Source of the DNA: Zygnema circumcarinatum
Lineage: Eukaryota > Streptophyta > Zygnematophyceae > Zygnematales > Zygnemataceae
Length of the DNA stretch: 51,874 bases
Assembly (NCBI GenBank): GCA_037447605.1
Contig: CM074813.1
Location: 1,251,024-1,302,897 of the forward strand
Direction of reading: 5' to 3'
Below, in pieces: positions 11,301-23,500 of this stretch; the stretch's first letter is position 1, and each line of letters opens with the position of its first letter. The translations under genes were made by a program, and so were the position numbers. The notes beneath the pieces were generated by a model. It was not told the origin of the DNA and searched no databases. It saw only the letters and a list, made by a program, of their open reading frames with translations.

Positions 11301-14300
11301 GAGGGAGGGTTTGGACTTCCAAGGCGAGACCTGTGCTCGCAAATCTGAAAGATTGTCTTCAATTTTTCGCGTTCCCGGGATCATCAGCGAGCCATCGCTC
11401 AAGTTTTCGCTTCCTTCAGAAGGAGGTTTTGGTTCAAGCAAAATTTTCCGAATGCCCTCCTCCTGCATCCCAGCAGCTTGTAGGAAATATCTCCACTGAG
11501 AGCCCAGTGATCACGAGCATCTTTCTTTAGCATCACATTTTGTTGTCACATGGACTTCAACCGCAAAACATCAGTACCTGAAAAATGCCATTCTCCACAA
11601 GCTTGAAGGCCTTAATACTGGCGCCCTCCTCATGAAGGCTCTTCGAGAATGGAGGCATGCTGGCAGGCAAAAAGAAAAACATATTTTTTTTAGTCTCTCC
11701 GAATTTCCTCCCACAAACACGAACTCTCTTGCATCGCAACTCATTCTCTATCACCCAGGACCGCAAGTATGAACGGTCCCATCCGATCCATTGAAGCAAT
11801 TCTCAACTCCCTTTTTGGATTGTTTGGTTGGTTGCAGCAAGTGGACGAGAGCATGTCCCACCTTCCCGGCGTGATCCCCCCAATTTCCGCATGATGGCCC
11901 CGGCTCGCCACAAAGAACACAAGCTTTCCGTTACGGAACACGGGAGTTACCACTGTGATGTCGGGAAGATGGCTACCCCCTGCGGCTGGATGGTTAGCCA
12001 CGAGCACATCGCCATCCTGCAGATTGTCTCCCCTGCACATCCATACATCATCCATTTGCACAGGAAGTTCAGGATGCCGATCCAAAAACTCCGGACCCAA
12101 TCTAGCCCATTTACCCAAAAACGAAGAGCAAACTGCAAAACAGTCAGAGAGACAGTCTACGAAAGACCATGGACTAAACATTTCCCGGGTTACTCAGATT
12201 GCGTGTACAGAAAAACTCCTGTGATGATGTATGCCAAATTTCCTTATGTGTGGGTATATGGCGATTGCCCCCCACCAATAAGCCCGCTGCCATCGCACTG
12301 TACTAGCCATGGCGCCGAGGTGCACCGGCACGTGCGGTGCGTTGGCCACCAACCCACCGTCTGCGCTGAACAGAGCGCAGGAGAAGTCCAAACGTTCCTG
12401 AACCCTCCCCTCCCATCGTCACCTCCCGCCATGGCTGCACCTGCATGAGCTCCGAAGCGAAGAGGGAAAGGCAGGAGAGCGAAGGGGGTGAGGGTGGCGA
12501 GTCACCTTGATGTTGGTGGAGATGGAGGTCCGCTGCAACGTGCGACCCATCTGCTCCGCAATACCCATGAACCGGTTGCTGAAGATGGACAGCTGAATCA
12601 CATCTGCAGCCGCATCCTTGCCGCTGCTTGCGACTTTCTCCCCCCCTGCCCCTGAACCCTCACCCTTGGGCCACCTTTCACTTACTCAACCCCCCCAGAG
12701 AAGGCAAGCGAGAGGAAGAAATGAGGTGAATTCACGCAGCTCTAACCTGCAGAGGAATGCGGCGAAGGAGCAGAGGTGCCGATATCAATGCGGACGTTCC
12801 CATAGCGAGTGATAGTTGCAGTGCAGGTCGGCTCGACCACTATCTGCAGGACAAGGGCGGGTAAGGGCGGGGAGGTCTGCCAGCATCGCCGCATGCATGG
12901 GAGGGGAAGGCATGATGGGGGCACCGTGCTGCTGCCGTTCATGATGATGGCAGGGCCGCTCATGGTGTGCCCATACCCGAGTTTCTCCAGCATGTACACC
13001 TGATAGCAGCACACTCCGATTAGTTTACTTCACATGAGTGGGTCTCCAGCCCTGCCAAACTCTTCTTGATGTTTCAGATGAACACAGAGATTGGAGGGGG
13101 GGGGGAGGGGGGAGTGGCCGAAAGAAGGGAAGAGAGACGGGAGAGACAAGGAGAGAGAGAAAGAGAGAAGGGGGGGGATGGAATGAGGAGATAGAGAAAA
13201 AGAAAGGCAAAGGGACGATGGGCGGAGTGAGATAGAAAGGAAATTAATGATAAGCAGAGAGATCTTACCGGTGTAGGCTGCCATCCGGAGTCAAAGTAGC
13301 ATCTGTGCTGCGTGGGTTCAGCCACAGGCTCTCCCGACACCATCTTCAGTACTTCCGGGCTGCACTCATCCCAATGGAAAACGCAAAAGGAAACTAACTC
13401 TTCACGCGCTAACATTTACGGAAAGGTGGAACGCCTCCTTGCCTTTGCCTTCTTGCCATTGAGCCAACCCAAGCAGCAGCCGTACCGCAATACGTTGCTG
13501 CGTCCTATTCCTCGCACGCGAATATCGTCCACAAAAATGGCGCGCCCAATGAGCTCGAATCCGTACCTGCCCCTCTCAGCTTTCTCAAGTTAACCATCGT
13601 CTTGTCTACTCGGTGGTCCTTCGGCTGCAAAAGGGTGATCCTAAAAATTGAATTAGGCCTGAATAATGGCAGCTGCAGTCCGGACAAACAAGACGTCGAC
13701 CTTCAACCATTCTGCACACAGACTGCATGAAGAAAACGGGAGCATGCTTCGCTTACTCTCTTCGAAACTGCTTCACAAACGCACTCTCATAGTCACCATC
13801 GGGCGACTCAGCAGTCATAATGGCCGTGTCAGTCCCCTACACTCACAGTCAGAGCAGAGCGCAATGCAGAACTCTGAGTCGCCAAACTAAGGCTCATTAA
13901 GTGGGAGTTAGAAGAATTAGAAAAGTGGAAACACTTTCAAGGCAAAACAGGTACAAGTGAAAAAGCATTCGGCTTTGTGAGAGGCTTGCCTCATAGCGGA
14001 GGTTGAACATGACCCCAGTTTCAATATCCTCCGACTTAAACCCCTGAACCCTCTCCCTCCGCGATGAACTCCGTCAACAGTCCATTCAGACTCTTCCTTC
14101 CTTCCTTCCCTTTTCACCTTCTTTGTTCTTCTCCCCTTCAAACTTTGTTCCCTCTCGCATTCCTGAAGCACACCTGTCGCTGCAGATCTTGTCGCACGTG
14201 TTCTGCCAGCGTGGCAGCGCGCTTCTCCAGGATTGGCCGCTGCTCCGGGTTGTACGGCGCGGAGCACGGCTCTTGGGCCTCCGCCACAACGTCCGCGAGG

Positions 14301-17300
14301 CCCATTCCGTACGCGCTCAGAATGCCGCTGTAGCGGTGGACCAGGACAGTGCCTGTAGCGCGCTACAACCGCAGCAGTGAGGGGTTCACACATTACAGGG
14401 AGTGTTTCCAAGAAGAGGATGGCCTTAGAGGGGCTTTCTTTCTTGGCTTTGCGAGCGGAGGGAATGGACACATGGGATGCAAACTTAGCGTATCCAGAAA
14501 TGATCGTTCAACATTTCATGATCCATTACTCGGCAAAAACGTGACTATACAAAGCCCTCGTCAGGCAGATTTCTCAAGGAGTTTTGACAGGGCCGCTTTC
14601 AAGAATGGAGAGAGGGAAACACACCCATTCTGAGTGATCTCGCAATTGCACACGCATGCTGCGGACCTGCCCCGCCAAAGCACGCAAGCACATGCTTCCC
14701 TGCCTCGTGGCCCTTCATCTCCGTCAGCTGTAGCACCCCCCCACACATGTCATCCCCCCTCACTTCCTCTACCTCCCCCTCTCCCTCCCACCCCTCCCAT
14801 GCAGCGGTGGGGCAGCTTTACCTGTCGGATTGCCCGGCACATGGCCTCATTTGCCACTGCCAAAAAGCCGAGAGCGACCTCCTCCACCTGCATGGGAGTC
14901 ACTGCAACGTTGCGTTTGAATTACAAGTCAGCGGTCGCAGTTGCGCATGGAGACAAAATGAGCCTTCAGAAGGAAGGCCTGCAAGATTCTGTGTCGGCTT
15001 CCTTCCTTCTGAAGGAGAGTCAGCTTGCTTTGTTTAATTTTACAATAGACGAAGCATAAGGCAAAGCGAGGTAAAGAGTTGGTGGAGACCTGAGGCATCC
15101 TGCTCCAATTGATGGTCGTTAATAAGCCGCGCCATGTCCTGGAAGGCTGCATGCGATGCACTCACATCCAAGGGCTCCTTCTCCTGCAATCGCTCCTCGC
15201 CACGCGGACCATTTCCTTGAGAAAGAAAAAGTGTGTGCTTGAATTGAATATAGACTGTGAGATGGATGAGACGAGCAGGAAGTCTCAAAGCAGGGGCAGA
15301 GAAACAAGGGAAGAGGAGAAAGCACTGACTGTGTGTCCGAAAATCTTAGGGAAGTAATCCGGCAGCACTCGGCCAAGCAGCGCATTTGCGTCCGTTACTG
15401 CAAGTTGCCCCCCCTTGCGGTAACACACCGGGCCAGGATGGGCACCCACTGAGTCCGGTCCGACCTGCACTTACAGCGTACTCTCAGAATGAGCTGCAGA
15501 GAGACCTCCTGCTTGTAAGAGGGGAGGCAGCCGAAGCTTCTTACAACCCCCCCCCTTCCTTTCTTTGTTTCTTCACCTTGAACACGCCTGCTTGAAAGTG
15601 CAGTTTGGAGCCACCGCCGGCTGCTACAGTGTTGATGTCAAGCTGCGGAGCCTGCAGCCCTTCATCCGACCATGTGAGTGGCTATGACTACTACTTTTGC
15701 TTCTGCCATATGCTGTAGAGAGATAAGAAAACAAGAGAGTAGTAGCAGAGGGTTCACCTGTATGGCCACACCTGCAGTGGTGGTTTCCAGCACCTGCTCA
15801 AAGGAGCCGGCATAGCGGCTCACATCAGTGGACGTGCCGCCCATATCGAAGCCGATCACCTGTGCCCGATTCATAACAGTCAGTAACATATGGCCTCACA
15901 TACAGCAGGGTTCTGAACAGAGCGTAATGCACTACAGCTCTGGCTAAATAATATCAATTATTAACAATATAAGGTCCTACCATTCTCAACATTGTGAGAA
16001 GAGGTACAAGCACTTCTAAGATATGAGGCGGAAATAGTCTCCTAACCTATTGATTATCGCATACTGGAATCGCGCCTTTATCACGCTATTCAGCTCGTCA
16101 TTCCAATGGACCTTTCTTGCTAACTAACATAAAAATTCTCCAACTCCATGAGCACATGAAGTTGTGAAAAATGAACTCGCCCAAGCCCCTCCCGGTCATA
16201 ACTTTGAAGCAAGGATGACATCTCTAGCCCTGCAGAACCTTCTAATAAAGCCAGTTTCACCCATGAAATTTCTCAAGGATCGCATCACGCATCATACACA
16301 GTTTGTGCAAAAGTTTAAAAACTTGTCTGCGTCCGACGGCTTTTACAGTTCCCCTACGACGGATCACCACTCCCACTACTTCCATGCGTGATAGCTAGAC
16401 CGATGTGTAGCTGTGCTTACCGGGAGGTCTGTCTCGAGACCATAAGTTGTGAGTGCATATCCCACCACGCCTCCTGCAGGGCCCGAGAGAATGGCCTGCA
16501 CGTGCACCTCTCTAACTGCAATAAGCACCCTGTGACTGCGACTACTGCAGGGTGTACGGACGGGAGAGCCCCGGGAGGAGAGAGAGCAGCCCACCTTAAA
16601 GCCGGAGAAACGTTCTGCGGGGGTGAGTCCGCCGTCCGACTGCATGAACGAGACAGTGACGTTCGCCAAGCCTTCGTCAAACCCTGCACACTCTCCCACA
16701 CACCATCTGCATCAGTTTGAGCTTCTCGAAGTTGAGCCCCCAAGAAGCTGCACAGGTCGAGGATGTGGAGAGATGTGCGACCTGCGAGAAAGGTGGAGAG
16801 GTAGTCCTTGATGACAGGGGTGAGGTAGGCGTCGACCACTGCCGTGTGGCCACGTGGCACAATGCGAGCCATGGGTATGAGCTCCGCAGATGTCGACACC
16901 TGGCGGAACCCCATGCTTCGAGCCAGCTCGGCAACAGCCTGCACCCCTCATTTGAAGGAGGCTTAAAGAAAGGGCAATGCAGAAGGGCTGAAAGACGAGA
17001 TAAAGGGAGAGAGTAGGGGGAAACGGGAAGTGGGAAGGAGAAGGTAGAAACGGAGAAAGGGAGGGAGAAACGAGAAGGAAAATGAGAGAATAAGGTGGGC
17101 AGAGAAGAGCAAATAGTCAGACCAAGTATGAAGGAGTGGAAGGGAAAGGAGAGACGCGCAAAAGCAACAGAAGGGACGAGGGGCAGAGAAGAAGTAGAGA
17201 GATGAAGGGAGTGGAGAAGCCCCAGGAGAAGAAAGGAAGGGGAAAACGGGGAGGAGAGGAAGGGAAGAGAGGAGAAAGAGGTGAGAGTGAGCAGGCCAGT

Positions 17301-19779
17301 GTGCGTGTCTAAGCCTGGAATCCACCTACATCTTTGTCACAAGAAGCAGTTTTTTAACAATGAGCAGCCACCTACACCTCAGAAAGCAGTGATTTCCTGA
17401 TTGGTTCTTTCCCACTCACCTGCTCGTGCTGAGGGAAGGTGTACGAGTGGAGAAAGGCCACAGCAAGGCTGTCAATGCCCTCATCCAACAGCCCCTGCAT
17501 GCCATTTCGCTAACGTGAATGGATGCAACAGCCCACACTGCAGCTCCTCGCAAAGAGAGAGAGGAGGGAGAAGAGAGAACGAGACAGAGGGACATAGAGG
17601 AAGGGGGGTGCGGCAGCAGCACCTGCAATTCTGCGCGGATGCTCTCCACATCAAGCGGCTTCACAACCTCAACCCACTCTCCAGACAGGCCCTGCAGTAG
17701 CCTCCCTTTTGCTGCCTCCTCGCTCCCTTGCAGCAGCTGCACCCTTTCGTCCACCTCCACCACCCGCGAGTGCCTGCCAAAGGAGTGGCCGAGTGCTAAA
17801 GCTATTGGTTCAGCTCATGGTCATCAAACTGCTTGCAAGTCACATGAAACTCGCCTCCTCCGATGGCAGATGGGAGGCTCCCCGGTCATCTACTTAAGAC
17901 AAGCATCGTGCAGCACTCACAGGAGGCTTGGGAGCCGCACTTGCAGGTCGAATATGTCAGGCCGCGCCTGATTGCCAATGCGCAAAAGATCTCGAAAGCC
18001 CTGGATTCAATCTCCCTGTTCTCTGAAATCAGCGGTGGCTGAGTGTACATGAAGTTTCAATCCATGCGAAGTTTTCTTAGTGTTTGCGCAAGCGGAGTTG
18101 ATATGGTTTAAGGGTATAAAACAAATGAGGAAAATTTGATGACGAAACTCATGGGGTCAAACAGCATCAGCAACTGGGGACTCAGTGTCCATGGGTTGTT
18201 CTGTGGTGTACATCTGTAAGTCATTCTGTCCTCATGAAATACTCCAGTATTCGGTATTTGGTAGTACTTTATAAAATCGCGCGTACGCACAAAAATAGGA
18301 ATTTTATGTAGTGATCGATCTAGGAACCGACCACTGTCAATTTTGAATGAGAATTATGATGTGTGGCATTAAACAGTGGAGTTTTTAAGGCCCTCAGTGC
18401 CGACCTTGGTGACGCAGAGAGCCGTGGAGCATCCCTTGCGTTCCAGCAGGGCGTTGGTAGCCACAGTGGTGCCTGGAATGCGAGGTATTGTTGGGTTTTT
18501 CATTCAGGGTTTCTAAGATTTCTTGATTTTTTAAGGGTTTTGGGGTTCAACGGGGGAGGCTCCTAGAAGTATTGGGTTAAGTAAAATCCTAGAAGGTTTT
18601 TATTTCCAACACGGAAACTTAAGAAACCATGAACAGCCAAAGTTCTTTCTCAGGCGAGTGCTGTGGCTTTTTCAACAATAGGTTTAAGAAAACCTAAATT
18701 GAAGGATGAAGGATTGCTTGAAACGACTAGGCAGCTTTTTATTAAGTATGCCTCTTTCTGGCATTGGATGCCTTAGGTTTTGTAACCTACATGTGATACA
18801 AGTCTCTTTTGTTAGATGTAAAAAGGCTACTTGTAAGTTTTCCTGATATGGTGCCAAGAGTAAAAAATAGTAGGTGAGGCGACAACAGGTTCTGTTGGAT
18901 AAGACTAATGACTTCCATGCTATTGCTCATTAAAGTTGTTTTACGTAGCTAAATACAGAAATAAGTTGGTAGTTGTGAGGCCGCAAAGAAAGCAGCTTTA
19001 ATCAGAAGGATGCAATCGGTCCAGGCAACTTGAACCAATAAGACATACGCACCAAATACGCACAAACTCACCGAAATGAAATCTTGAAACTAAACCACTT
19101 CTTATGCATCACCCCCCAAGGCTCCAAAACCTGAGGATTAAAAAAATGACATAATACCCTATCACGCGTCCAAGTTCATGACGTTAACAGCCCTCACAAC
19201 TACTCCCCTAAAACTCCTCATCATCAACACCCCTAACTCTCCGAAACATGAAATGCGTCATCGCTCGAATCACCCCAACCCGACCGTTCAAGCAACGACT
19301 CCAAAACCCCAAAACTAAACCTCTTTTTCCCGAACCCCTGCATGCGTGAAACCCACCCACTCCCACCCCGAATGCCTGAAACCCTAACCCTAATTTCCCC
19401 CCCCCCTCCCCCCTCTCCCCNNNNNNNNNNAACCCTAATTTCCCCCCCCCCTCCCCCCTCTCCCCTCCCCCCCCCCCCACCCACCCATGCGGATCCACTC
19501 GATGTTGCGCGTGGGCAGGGGAGCGTCGCGGGCGATGGGTCCCCCCGTGACCTCCTCGAGGACCCGGCGGATGCCCTCGCGGGGCGCGTCCTCATAGTGG
19601 GCGGGGTCCCGCGAGAGCAGCTTCCGCTGCAGCCTCAGAGCGGGCTCGCCCGCCCGCCCGGGGACCTCCGCGTAGACGTCCGTGAAGGTGCCGCCGCGGT
19701 CCACGCAGAAGCGGACGCGTGGGCCCACCAAGGCCATGGCTGCGCCGGACTGCTCAGGCGGGGCGGGCGCCATGGCCAT
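8315..19779 (-). CDS. OXP1: 5-oxoprolinase (ATP-hydrolysing), full length
   Basis: Converts 5-oxoproline to glutamate with ATP in the cytosol, recycling glutathione breakdown products. Thirty-four exons join in phase to 1288 aa, close to the ~1270 aa of plant enzymes: 19779-19485, 18472-18405, 18000-17921, 17773-17623, 17494-17420, 16938-16782, 16683-16595, 16495-16421, 15859-15758, 15651-15577, 15464-15330, 15183-15090, 14901-14822, 14727-14625, 14352-14174, 14043-13990, 13836-13757, 13566-13486, 13359-13269, 12999-12925, 12843-12747, 12603-12506, 12397-12276, 12032-11862, 11659-11578, 11462-11331, 11222-11130, 11022-10813, 10723-10655, 10382-10204, 10038-9876, 8952-8848, 8663-8546, 8403-8315. 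Hydantoinase A N-domain ([10 protein letters not shown], ~27-36), hydantoinase A ([10 protein letters not shown], ~332-341) and hydantoinase B ([18 protein letters not shown] end) are all present. The donors after 13990 and 9876 are GC, not GT. The open frame extends to a GTG at 19821; 19779 is the first in-frame ATG. A palindromic ERSE pair sits 86 bp upstream. Confidence 0.95.
9249..9870. repeat. GGA/TCC trinucleotide repeat inside 5-oxoprolinase intron 31
   Basis: An imperfect GGA array of about 620 bp on the plus strand, interrupted by GGGAG, GGCGAGG and AGTAGTA units. It fills most of the intron between the exons at 10038-9876 and 8952-8848. The pre-mRNA carries it as a UCC pyrimidine tract. 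It is open in several frames on both strands, which gives spurious poly-Pro/Ser/Leu or poly-Gly/Arg proteins. Internal blocks repeat with a longer period of roughly 70 bp, suggesting expansion by segment duplication. Confidence 0.95.
13078..13232. repeat. Polypurine tract in 5-oxoprolinase intron 19
   Basis: A GGGA/GAGA-rich low-complexity tract on the plus strand, polypyrimidine in the transcript. A second tract of the same kind occupies about 16978-17290 in intron 5. Both lie within introns and hold no coding signal. Confidence 0.7.
19421..19430. other. Assembly gap (10 N) inside a duplicated C-rich sequence
   Basis: Ten N bases split two almost identical copies of a sequence starting AACCCTAATTTCCCC and ending in long C runs. 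It lies in intron 1 of 5-oxoprolinase, about 55 bp from the exon 1 donor. No coding sequence is lost, since exon 1 and exon 2 join in phase. The telomere-like double AACCCTA at 19380-19393 precedes it. Confidence 0.95.
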
Positions 19780-19864
19780 GGCGGGCTTCGAGCAGGGGGC
19801 GATGGGGTGCTTCGCCTGCACTCCCCATCATGAGGGCGTTTCTTCCTTGGGAGTGGGACATGTT

Positions 19865-19920
19865 TCCAATGGCAAGTTGCCACGTTGACGATTTTGTATA
19901 CGTGGCAGGCTGCCATTGGA
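19865..19920. promoter_or_regulatory. Palindromic double ER-stress element (copy A) upstream of OXP1
   Basis: Two perfect ERSE motifs face each other: CCAAT (19866-19870)-N9-CCACG (19880-19884), and CGTGG (19901-19905)-N9-ATTGG (19915-19919). The outer arms form an 11-bp perfect inverted repeat (19864-19874 and 19911-19921). ERSE is the known composite site for NF-Y plus an ATF6/bZIP28-type factor. It lies 86 bp upstream of the 5-oxoprolinase ATG, a promoter or 5' UTR position. Function is inferred. Confidence 0.75.
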
Positions 19921-20524
19921 AGATGCTCGACTCTTTAGAGGACGACATCCCTCAACTTCCGTTGCACATATCAGAGAGTGGAAGCCTTGCGGTTGGATGT
20001 GTGGCCCCTCCTGATGAATGTTTCCGCTTCTAGGAATTCTGGCATGAATTGCTTTTGAACTACGCAAGAACGCGGTTGGAAGTCGAGTTAAGGTATAAGG
20101 TTACTACTCACTCACGGAGTTAGCCATCGATTGGCCAACATAGGAACTGTCACGTCCGAAAGGGCGTAAGGTTAGTTAGTCAAGCTATTATTGTTTACTC
20201 GGCTAACACAAATTGAAAAAATGTAATGAACATTTTATGTTCCTTTTCTGTTAAATTGATCATGACAGAAAGCCATTTCAATTTCCCACAAACAATGATT
20301 GCTCTGCCCATGCGCTGAAGTTCGATCAACAAGCAGCAAATCGCTTGCATTGAGTTGCAAACAGTGAAAGAAACACATCTCAGCAAGAGGAGCAGGAAGG
20401 GAGGAGCCCCAACATCACGGCTGCGAGCACACCCATCGGCAGAATCGTTGTAGGGATACCATTTATTATTCCCAGTGGGACCTCAAGGGGACATAAAATG
20501 AAAGGAAGACGGAGGCGCAGCATC
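19921..20524. other. Spacer between 5-oxoprolinase and NAA15
   Basis: This gap holds upstream sequence of 5-oxoprolinase and the 3' flank of NAA15, both minus-strand genes. No open frame or RNA gene is recognised. Confidence 0.5.
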
Positions 20525-23500
20525 TTAGTGATGGCCGGCCTCTGCTGTGCCATTACTGGTGGCGGGCCCCGGCGGTCTTTCTAAGTCCACGTCCACTGTC
20601 TCCGGATCCGAGTCGTCTGCTGTCACCGGGAGCGCTCTGACTGCAGAGCTCCGCTCCCCCCTAAAGTAAACCGAATGGGGAAAACCCGCAGCGCAGCGTT
20701 CTCGCCATCCTGGGGGCCACCACATAAGAGGAGCAGCACATTAGATTCCGTTGCAGGTCTGCGAATCTGAAACACTTGAATTTGGAGTTCCGGATGGTTT
20801 CTTTAACAACTTCCCTTTTCATGCATTCGAGAGCATTCTCAAATGTCCTGAGCTGAACCATCGTTTCTCATCGAATTTCGAGAAAAAAACACTAACAGTG
20901 ATGTGGCCAACTTACTTTCTGCTGCCGAGGAATCTTGCAACTTTCCTTGCAACACTTGGTGAACATGAATGCAGTCGCGTAGTTCCCATACGCCCACACT
21001 ATTTGATACAGAATTGCCACTGCACAGACAGCGTGCTCGTTTCTCTCATTAGCGCGAGCTCTTCTACGAGGCAGAAACTTGAATGGATTGTCAGAAAATG
21101 CAGCATTCACATGGTCCGTCCTCGTGTCTATGCAGACAACCAAACTTCAGACTCGCAAGGAAAAACAGAAGACGACAGGAATTAAGAAACAAAGAAGGAA
21201 AAAGGAGGACAGACGAAAATGGGAGAATGCGGGGTAGAAACTGCACGAATGCACAAAGTCCATACCTGCCCGTCGGAGTATTTTGCGAGTCATTCACAAT
21301 CGTTACAGCACGCTCTCTCTCCTGAGGCGCCAACAAGACGAGCATTTCTGCCATGGCCGCTCTATGAAGCAAAGAATCTGCCCAACCCACAACATTATTT
21401 GCAAATAAGGACCAATTCTTCATTCAAGTAAATTCATTCAGATGTCAGACCTGCACTCACCTGAGTGCTTTCTAAGAAAGGCTTCGTTCAAGTCCAACAG
21501 GTCCAGCTGCCCGTCCGGTCCTGAGACCCTGCATGAGTTGTAACAAGAGCTGAAGTAAGCTCTTACTTCTTGTATAGGTGTTCCTTTCCCTACTCCCTCA
21601 TCGCTCTCCACTCGCTCCTAAACCACTTGAAGGGGCAAAAGAAAATATTTTCCTGTTCTTTCTTCATCTTCTACCATCTCACCTCTCCAACACAACCGTC
21701 TCATGTCACTCACAATCCATAACTTCCTTCTCTTGTGTTTGCTCTCAACTAGAGCACATAGGGAACCATGCGGCTTACCCCATCTCCTCCCGCTCAGCAG
21801 TGATCACAGAATTCACCAACTTCTCAGCTTCACTGCTAGGCTCGGGAAGCGCAGCCACGGCATGGAAAAAACGAACCTGCATTCACCACTCTCTTCATCT
21901 AAGTCGACTGTTTGGCAGCAAACCAATTTCCTGATTAAGAAAGCCTTCATGTGTAGCAGTTACGGTCCACGCTCTCTCAGACATCATACTATAGCATAAC
22001 ACCATCAGGACGAACTATAGCTGTTTTTTTTGCATGCTACATTAAGGAGCCTAGGGATGCTGATGCTTTGAAAAAGAACAAGTTTTGCCTGACAGAGGCT
22101 TGGACGCTTACTAGGCAACAATGTACTGCAGGGCTGTCGGGGTCGACTCGCCGCTGACGTTTCAAAGCCTGAGGGATGCCATTGGCCCAATCTTCTTTAG
22201 CCTCTTAGCCAAAACGAGCAAGTTTTTTGATCTAGTGCAGGTCATGCTTGGCAACAAATTAGATAGAAGAACTTGGCGAACAGTCTACTTAATTTTGGTT
22301 CTTATATTCTCCACCACACGGCCGACTTGAACGGCCTCATGATCCCCGTCAAAGCTGATACAATGCTTAACCGTATTTCCAAATTGTGAGAAACAAGGAT
22401 AGTAATGCCTCCTGGAGATATTCCCGTACGCATAATGTCTACTATAAATAGATCGCAATATCCTGATCATTTTTTTGAGACATTATGCAAGCCTCTTGCA
22501 GCAGCAGACAATCCTCAAGCTGAAGGGTGGCATACCTGCAGCGCAAGGAGCAGCTTGCGACGATGCATGGACACATGAAATGCGAGCAAGTGAGTTTCCA
22601 AATCTCCTCCAGCGTGATCCTGTAGAAGTTGAATAAACTTCCCTGCCTCTGCTAGAGGATCCTCCACCTGATGAAACTCCGACATAATGTACACCTCTTT
22701 CAGGGCAGGCTGCATTCCTCTCTATGTACAGTGACCAAAAGCAACAATAAAAGCTGAAGTTCGGCTGCACAAGCACGAAGGCACTCTTCATTTATAAGAG
22801 CGCTTGTCCAGGAGACATAATAGCACACTCCAAAATATCAGACCATACTAAGCGCTTCTCGGCGCTGGTCATATGCACGTGCAGGCCCACCCATCTTCCA
22901 GACACGCGGAACATTGCATGAAAAATGGATGATGATGGACAGATAGGATTCACGAAGGGGAGAGGAAACTTGACGTATCCAAGATATCAGTGCCATAAGC
23001 TTATTGAGACACATCAAACACGGAGCCACATCACGTTCAGTATATTCCACTAATCACAGAAGAAGTTCGTGGACGAAAGCCATGAGAAGCAGGTCATATT
23101 GTTCTTAAGAACTCAAGAACGCTTGAGTTTCGAAAGAGTGTGCTGCAGTCTAGTAGTACCTGTGTAAGTTTGGCCCCATCAGGATCCGTGTCTGCCGGCT
23201 TCGCTGTTGCTGCATTCTTCTTGTTGCTACCTTTAGTCGCTGGCGAGGGTGTTGCAGAAGCCTTATCGTCCTCCTTTTGCTTCTCTTCTGCCTCCTGCCT
23301 TCAACAAAGTCCACATGCTTGAGATTGGATCCGAGAGTCCTCCAAAGGGCATCAACAGATTGGAACAACAGATTTTTCTTTGACATTTTCGGTAAAGCCA
23401 TTCTCCTAAAAGAAAACAGTTCCATACATATTCAAAAGCCAGTCCATTTCTACCTTATAACCTAGCCATAGATAAAAATTATGGCAAACTTCACATCGAA

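Noticed and set aside
19780-19821. 5-oxoprolinase start at 19821
   Set aside because: The codon there is GTG; the first in-frame ATG is at 19779.
19864-19921. Copies A and B as small transposons
   Set aside because: No target duplication flanks either, and the symmetry does not extend past the ERSE arms. They are kept as promoter elements only.
22285-22470. [13 protein letters not shown] frame as the NAA15 exon after 22536
   Set aside because: Looked similar to the homologue but has no acceptor AG upstream. The exon at 22168-22112 ([13 protein letters not shown]) fits in phase with good splice sites.
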